Shown in pieces: positions 35,209 through 39,500 of a stretch of 39,500 bases of DNA. The position numbers and the translations under genes were made by a program. The notes under the pieces are model-generated. The model was not told the origin of the DNA. It worked only from the letters and a program-made list of their open reading frames with translations, and did no database searches. The DNA comes from an uncultured Saprospiraceae bacterium (GTDB lineage Bacteria; Bacteroidota; Bacteroidia; Chitinophagales; Saprospiraceae), in assembly GCA_937894165.1 (NCBI GenBank), contig CALCSX010000176.1, forward strand, positions 1 through 39,500, given 5' to 3'. Positions within the stretch are counted from its first letter, which is position 1. The number at the start of each line of letters is the position of its first letter.

Positions 35209-36257
35209 TGGATTTAGAAAAAGATGTCGCATCAATTGTTATTTTGAATTTTAATGGCGCAGAACTTTTAAAAAAGTATATCCCTTCAATTATTCAAAAT
35301 ACCCCATCTAATATAAACATCTATGTAATAGATAATGGTTCCACAGATGATTCAATTCATGTTTTAAAGCAATTTCCTGAAATTAAAGTTATCGCACTTG
35401 ACAAAAATTTGGGTTTTGCGGAGGGGTATAATCAAGGTTTAAAGTCCATCCGGAGTAAATATATTGCTCTACTAAATTCGGATATTCTGGTTAAGGAAGA
35501 TTGGCTCAGTCCTCTGGTTAATTTTATGGAGAAAAATCCTAAAGTCGGGACATGTCAACCTAAAATTCTTAGTTTAAACCAACCTGAATTATTTGAATAT
35601 GCCGGCGCTGCGGGTGGCTTTATTGATTACATGGGATATCCATTCTGTCGAGGGCGCATATTTGATGAGGTAGAGAGTGATGTAGGTCAATATAATGCCC
35701 GTCAGCGAACTTTTTGGGCAAGCGGGGCAGCAATGGTTGTCCGATCGGATGTTTTTGAGGAGTCAGGAGGATTTGATGCTGATTTCTTTGCACACATGGA
35801 GGAAATAGATTTGTGCTGGCGGATACAGCGATTGGGTTACGAAATATATTGTATGCCCGAAAAAAGTGTTTATCATCTCGGAGGTGGGACTTTGAATTAC
35901 GGCAGTCCCGGCAAGACATACTTGAATTTCAGGAATAATCTCATTATGCTTCTGAAGAACCTCCCTGCTAATCAGGTATTTAAGGTGATTATTATGCGAA
36001 TGATTTTAGATGGCTTTGCTGGATTAAGTTTTATTTTAAAAGGTCAATTCAGGCATTTTTTCGCTATTTTAAAGGCTCATTTTACTTTTTATTCCACTAT
36101 TGGCAGGACACTAAAAAAGAGAAGAAGATTCATTGATAAAAATTTAAAAAATGGGCTTGAAGGGGATATTCATGGAATTTTGCAAAAAAGCATCGTGTGG
36201 CAATATTTTATTAAAAAGAAAAATAAATATTCCGAGCTGGAAAAAAATATCAGATAA
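35208..36257 (+). CDS. Family 2 glycosyltransferase (rhamnosyltransferase-like)
   Basis: The 349-residue enzyme has a GT-A fold start (SIVILNFNGAELL), the nucleotide-sugar site YVIDNGSTDDS, and the metal-binding region ALLNSDILV. The acceptor-side block is WASGAAMVVRSDVFEESGGFD with the catalytic ED-like HMEEIDLCWR. It resembles WbbL/rhamnosyltransferase-type enzymes that build surface polysaccharide, acting on the cytoplasmic face of the membrane. A C-terminal basic, hydrophobic segment (about 265-320) may bind the membrane. The sugar and acceptor are unknown. It overlaps ribF by one base. Confidence 0.9.
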   Translation: MDLEKDVASIVILNFNGAELLKKYIPSIIQNTPSNINIYVIDNGSTDDSIHVLKQFPEIKVIALDKNLGFAEGYNQGLKSIRSKYIALLNSDILVKEDWLSPLVNFMEKNPKVGTCQPKILSLNQPELFEYAGAAGGFIDYMGYPFCRGRIFDEVESDVGQYNARQRTFWASGAAMVVRSDVFEESGGFDADFFAHMEEIDLCWRIQRLGYEIYCMPEKSVYHLGGGTLNYGSPGKTYLNFRNNLIMLLKNLPANQVFKVIIMRMILDGFAGLSFILKGQFRHFFAILKAHFTFYSTIGRTLKKRRRFIDKNLKNGLEGDIHGILQKSIVWQYFIKKKNKYSELEKNIR

Positions 36258-36323
36258 GAGTCATTATCTCGCTAAGTAACAGAAATCAGAAACAGGAAAA
36301 GCTAATTATTAAATTGAAAGTTT

Positions 36324-36331
36324 TACCTTTG
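36324..36331 (+). promoter_or_regulatory. Candidate -7 promoter element for yidC
   Basis: TACCTTTG matches TAnnTTTG and ends 30 bases before the yidC ATG. The -33 box is not apparent. Confidence 0.4.
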
Positions 36332-36361
36332 CCCCTTGAAAAATAATAGAATCTAAACAAA

Positions 36362-38221
36362 ATGGATAAAAGGAGTTTATTGGGCGTTGTATTGATCTTC
36401 GCTATTTTCTTGATTTTTACATGGTTCAATACCCCGGTTGATATTGAAAGTGTCGAAAATACTGTTTCTGACGAAGAGAAAATCGAGCTGCAACAACAAG
36501 GCCAGGCTGACACCATCCAGGCGGATACCTTGTCACAGACAATTGTCCCTGATTCCATGATATCTCAGCAAATGGTCTTTAAGTTTGGCTTATTGGCACC
36601 CTTATCAAAAGGTGAAGAAGAGTCTATTACATTAGAAAATGATAAATTTTCTGTTCAATTTTCATCCAAAGGGGGTGAAATTCAAGGGATTGCCCTTGCG
36701 GGCTTTGAAGGAGTAGCGAAAGATACTGCAAAAAACGAGATCAAATTCCCGGTTGTCCTCAATAATAATGAAAACAACGCCTTTAATTATATCATCCCCA
36801 CCACAAATGGGAATATTTCAACCAAGGATTTATACTTCACTCCTACCCGAACTGACGATAAAATTATATTTACCGGCGACGCGGGCAATGGGCTGAGTAT
36901 CATTCAGACCTATCAGATTAAGGAAGGTTCATACGAAATAGATTATAGCGTTCAGTTTGTCGGCTTTGACAGATTGGTTGACCGCAATGGGAGTATAGTT
37001 TTAAATTATGAAAACTATCTAAATAAGTTTGAGAAGAACGAGGAATATGAAAGGACTTATTCTACGATCTATTATAAGGCTGACAATGATGGCACCGACT
37101 ATTGCAGTTGCCGAGATACAGATACGGAGGACTTAAGTCAAACAGCTATAAAATGGGTTTCCAGCTCCAATCAGTTTTTCAATTTCACCATCATAGGAGA
37201 ACAAGCCTTTAAGGGTGGCATCATGAAAACTGTTGTTCCCGAACTTCCCGAATCTGTCGATTATCTTAAGAAAACAGCGGCTGATTTATACCTAGCTGAC
37301 AATAATTTGTCCAATGCGACCTATAGAATGAAGATTTTCGCAGGTCCCAATGAATTTGAATTATTAAGAGCTTACGAACTCGATCTTGAAGATATCATTC
37401 CATTCGGTAGTTCCATTTTCGGCACTATCAACAGATGGATCATCAGACCTATCTTTAATTTCATGGAAATGTTGTTTAACAATCCGGGAATTTCGATAGT
37501 CTTTATGACTTTATTAGTGAAATTGCTTTTGTATCCGTTGACTTACAAAATGCTATATTCCCAGTCAAAAATGTCTGCTTTGAAGCCGAGATTGTCACAC
37601 TTGAAAGATAAATTCAAGGATGATGCGCAAGGTTTGCAGGTAGAGACTATGAAAATCTATAGAGAGCACGGTGTTAATCCGTTGGGAGGCTGTTTTCCAA
37701 TGCTTTTACAGATGCCGATTTGGTTTGCCCTTTATCGTTTCTTCCCTGCTTCGATAGATTTCAGGCAGGCAGGATTTCTTTGGGCCAATGATTTATCTAC
37801 CTACGATGAATGGATAACTTTACCCTTTACAATTCCATTGTACGGAGAGCATGTGAGTTTATTTACCATTTTATGGGCGGGAACGACGGTATTGTATACC
37901 TGGTACAATTCCAAGCAGATGACGCAAATGGCGAATATGAACCCTATGATGATGTATGTTCAGTATTTGATGCCGATCATGTTTATCTTTGCATTTAATA
38001 ATTTCGCATCCGGATTGACATGTTACTTGCTATTTAGTAATATTTTTAACATCGGTCAGACATACATTACCAAGAATTACATCATCAATGAGCAAAAGAT
38101 CATAGATAAGATGGAAATTTATAAAAAGAACCCTAAGAAAAAGAGTTCTTTTCAGGAGCGATTGGAAAAAGCTATGGCAGAGCAACAAAAAGCTGCTAAA
38201 AATAACCCGAAGAAAAAATAA
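36362..38221 (+). CDS. yidC: Membrane protein insertase YidC
   Basis: The 619-residue protein has the Gram-negative YidC layout. One N-terminal transmembrane helix (about 5-22) is followed by a large periplasmic beta-rich P1 domain (about 80-350). The Oxa1 core then has about five membrane segments: ISIVFMTLLVKLLLYPLTYKM, the cytoplasmic hairpin KMSALKPRLSHLKDKFKDD, GGCFPMLLQMPIWFALYRFF, and the last helices with QYLMPIMFIFAFNNFASGL. The basic tail ends NNPKKK. It inserts membrane proteins with or without SecYEG. gpsA follows after 30 bases and may be co-transcribed. Confidence 0.97.
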   Translation: MDKRSLLGVVLIFAIFLIFTWFNTPVDIESVENTVSDEEKIELQQQGQADTIQADTLSQTIVPDSMISQQMVFKFGLLAPLSKGEEESITLENDKFSVQFSSKGGEIQGIALAGFEGVAKDTAKNEIKFPVVLNNNENNAFNYIIPTTNGNISTKDLYFTPTRTDDKIIFTGDAGNGLSIIQTYQIKEGSYEIDYSVQFVGFDRLVDRNGSIVLNYENYLNKFEKNEEYERTYSTIYYKADNDGTDYCSCRDTDTEDLSQTAIKWVSSSNQFFNFTIIGEQAFKGGIMKTVVPELPESVDYLKKTAADLYLADNNLSNATYRMKIFAGPNEFELLRAYELDLEDIIPFGSSIFGTINRWIIRPIFNFMEMLFNNPGISIVFMTLLVKLLLYPLTYKMLYSQSKMSALKPRLSHLKDKFKDDAQGLQVETMKIYREHGVNPLGGCFPMLLQMPIWFALYRFFPASIDFRQAGFLWANDLSTYDEWITLPFTIPLYGEHVSLFTILWAGTTVLYTWYNSKQMTQMANMNPMMMYVQYLMPIMFIFAFNNFASGLTCYLLFSNIFNIGQTYITKNYIINEQKIIDKMEIYKKNPKKKSSFQERLEKAMAEQQKAAKNNPKKK

Positions 38222-38251
38222 GATTTTTTCATTATATAAAGAAGAGAAGGG

Positions 38252-39301
38252 ATGTCGAGTGAAACCCACAATAGACCGATAGCTATTATTGGGGCGGGAA
38301 GCTTTGGATCCTCTGTCGCTTTATTGCTATCATATAATAATCCTGTCATCATATACAGTCGACGGCAAGAGACCCTTGATTCCATTAACAATGACAGGAA
38401 GTTGATGGATTTGGATATCAAAACGCCAATTACTGCCACTGATGATATTGAATACCTGCTCAATACCTGTTCGCTCATTTTTCCTGTGGTGCCTTCGGCC
38501 AATTTCAGGACGATGATGAAAGATTTTGCACCTTACCTCAAGCCATTCCATATCATGATACATGGCACTAAAGGCTTTGATATAGACGTCGACGAAGCAA
38601 ATCTTGACGTCAATACCAAAGTCAATAAGGACCAGATTAAGACCATGAGTGAGGTGATTGCAGAGGAATCAATAGTAATCCGAATGGGCTGTTTATCGGG
38701 TCCCAATCTTGCCGGAGAAATTCTGAAAGGCTATCCTGCTGCCAGTGTTATTGCGTCAAAATTTGATGAAGTGATCAAGCAAGGGCAAGAAGCGCTGGAT
38801 TCGTCGAAATTCTCCGTTTTTGGTTCGAATGACATTAAGGGGGCGGAGATTTCAGGGGCTTTGAAGAACATTATTGGACTTGGCTCGGGAATTATTGGTG
38901 GATTGGGATTGGGTAAGAACCTTGAAGCACTTTTGATTACCAGAGGCTTGCGGGAGATGATCATTATTGGCAAAAGTATGGGCGCTACGAGCAGATCATT
39001 TATGGGTACAGCGGGCATTGGTGATTTAATTGCCACAGCTACCAGTGAACTCAGCAGAAATTATTCTTTTGGCTTTAAGCTAGGTCAAGGAAAGAAAAAA
39101 CATGAAATTATTGAAGCGGGACACGAGCTTGCGGAAGGGGTGCGAACACTCAACATTATCCGACAATATAATAAGACTTATTCCATAGATGCACCTATTA
39201 TAGAAATGCTTTATCAGGTAGTTCATCAGAATTTTCCGGCGCATAGAGCTATACATTATCTGATGAAGTATCCTTATGTGCAGGATGTGGATTTTTTGTA
39301 A
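38252..39301 (+). CDS. gpsA: NAD(P)-dependent glycerol-3-phosphate dehydrogenase
   Basis: The 349-residue enzyme reduces dihydroxyacetone phosphate to sn-glycerol-3-phosphate for phospholipid synthesis. The N-terminal Rossmann motif is IIGAGSFGSSVALLL (residues about 11-25). The middle shows SGPNLAGEILKGYPAA, and the catalytic lysine lies in GAEISGALKNIIGLGSGI. The C-terminal helical domain holds GTAGIGDLIATATSELSRNY. It is downstream of yidC; both serve membrane formation. The protein runs to its stop with no sign of damage. Confidence 0.96.
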   Translation: MSSETHNRPIAIIGAGSFGSSVALLLSYNNPVIIYSRRQETLDSINNDRKLMDLDIKTPITATDDIEYLLNTCSLIFPVVPSANFRTMMKDFAPYLKPFHIMIHGTKGFDIDVDEANLDVNTKVNKDQIKTMSEVIAEESIVIRMGCLSGPNLAGEILKGYPAASVIASKFDEVIKQGQEALDSSKFSVFGSNDIKGAEISGALKNIIGLGSGIIGGLGLGKNLEALLITRGLREMIIIGKSMGATSRSFMGTAGIGDLIATATSELSRNYSFGFKLGQGKKKHEIIEAGHELAEGVRTLNIIRQYNKTYSIDAPIIEMLYQVVHQNFPAHRAIHYLMKYPYVQDVDFL

Positions 39302-39305
39302 AAGA

Positions 39306-39344
39306 TTTTTTTTGAACCATTAAGACATTGAGGGCCATTAAGGG
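39306..39344. repeat. Short intergenic direct repeat, copy 1
   Basis: A run of eight T followed by GAACCATTAAGACATTGAG and then GGCCATTAAGGG. Copy 2, 108 bases away, matches the 28 bases starting at GAACC with two differences. Inside the unit the words CATTAAG/CATTGAG recur every 9-10 bases, so it also looks like a mini-tandem array. Confidence 0.75.
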
Positions 39345-39414
39345 ATTTATTAAGGAATTAATCATTCTATGTTTCTTATAATATCGATGTTTTAGAATAA
39401 AGTAACTATAATAC

Positions 39415-39449
39415 TTTTTTTGAACCATTAAGGCATTGAGGGACATTAA
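39415..39449. repeat. Short intergenic direct repeat, copy 2
   Basis: A run of seven T followed by GAACCATTAAGGCATTGAG and GGACATTAA, in the same direction as copy 1. A minus-strand frame across both copies encodes LMSLNALMVQKK and LMALNVLMVQKK, which reflects the repeat and is not evidence of a gene. Confidence 0.75.
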
Positions 39450-39464
39450 CCCAGATTGCTTCTT

Positions 39465-39494
39465 AACCTGACGCAATAGTCCTAAAATCAGGTT
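39465..39494. repeat. Inverted repeat near the window edge
   Basis: AACCTGA (39465-39471) and TCAGGTT (39488-39494) can pair over 7 bp with a 16-base loop. There is no T-run directly after it within the window, so a terminator role is unproven. It could also be the edge of a larger repeat. Confidence 0.35.
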
Positions 39495-39500
39495 CTTGTA

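Noticed and set aside
39249..39476. Minus-strand 75-codon frame with repeated LM.LN.LMVQKK
   Set aside because: It is the translation of the intergenic direct repeats and overlaps the end of gpsA.

Overview
The window looks like ordinary chromosome of an AT-rich (roughly mid-30s % GC) member of the Bacteroidota. The evidence is a subtilase with a C-terminal type IX secretion (T9SS) sorting domain, a GldC protein, a PorV/PorQ-family outer-membrane protein, relaxed lipoboxes, and several upstream elements matching the Bacteroidetes -7 box TAnnTTTG in place of a sigma70 -10 box. A Saprospiria- or Cytophagia-like lineage is my guess; the sequence does not prove it.

Layout. 0-6.6 kb: secreted T9SS subtilase, convergent WYL regulator, DEAD-box RNA helicase, small outer-membrane protein. 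6.6-12.7 kb, all minus strand: gldC, a Rossmann oxidoreductase paired with a TraB/GumN protein, an Lrp/AsnC regulator, glutamate dehydrogenase, and ccmD-ccmC-ccmB for cytochrome c maturation. The order of transcription is ccmB>ccmC>ccmD>gdh, and the gdh start codon lies inside the ccmD stop region. 12.8-17.5 kb: LysM-like/amidase, LuxE-like acyl-protein synthetase, small lipoprotein, hemF, nucleoside phosphorylase. 17.5-23 kb: a very large alpha-2-macroglobulin lipoprotein with an intact thioester motif. 23.1-29.7 kb: LON-domain protein, collagen-like lipoprotein, a gene-poor AT-rich stretch, lemA with two TPM-domain genes, a DUF885 peptidase gene broken by one base, and a PorV-like protein. 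29.9-39.3 kb: gamma-glutamyltransferase, tRNA-Val(GAC), pyrF, NifU-like and ApbC/Mrp iron-sulfur proteins, ribF, a family 2 glycosyltransferase, yidC and gpsA. The last 200 bases hold two copies of a short direct repeat.

Themes. Several genes handle proteins and peptides at or outside the envelope: subtilase, protease-trapping macroglobulin, DUF885 peptidase, GGT. The Lrp regulator and glutamate dehydrogenase would serve amino-acid catabolism. Others serve envelope biogenesis or respiration: ccmBCD, hemF, yidC, gpsA, amidase, LemA/TPM.

I found no CRISPR array, prophage, insertion sequence, integron or recognisable defence island, and I do not claim a new system. The points most worth a second look are the single-base break in the DUF885 gene, the cysteine-free Mrp protein next to a NifU-like partner, the CcmC with a large extra extracytoplasmic segment, the ccmD/gdh overlap, the palindrome in the PorV-like/ggt intergenic region, and the terminal direct repeats.
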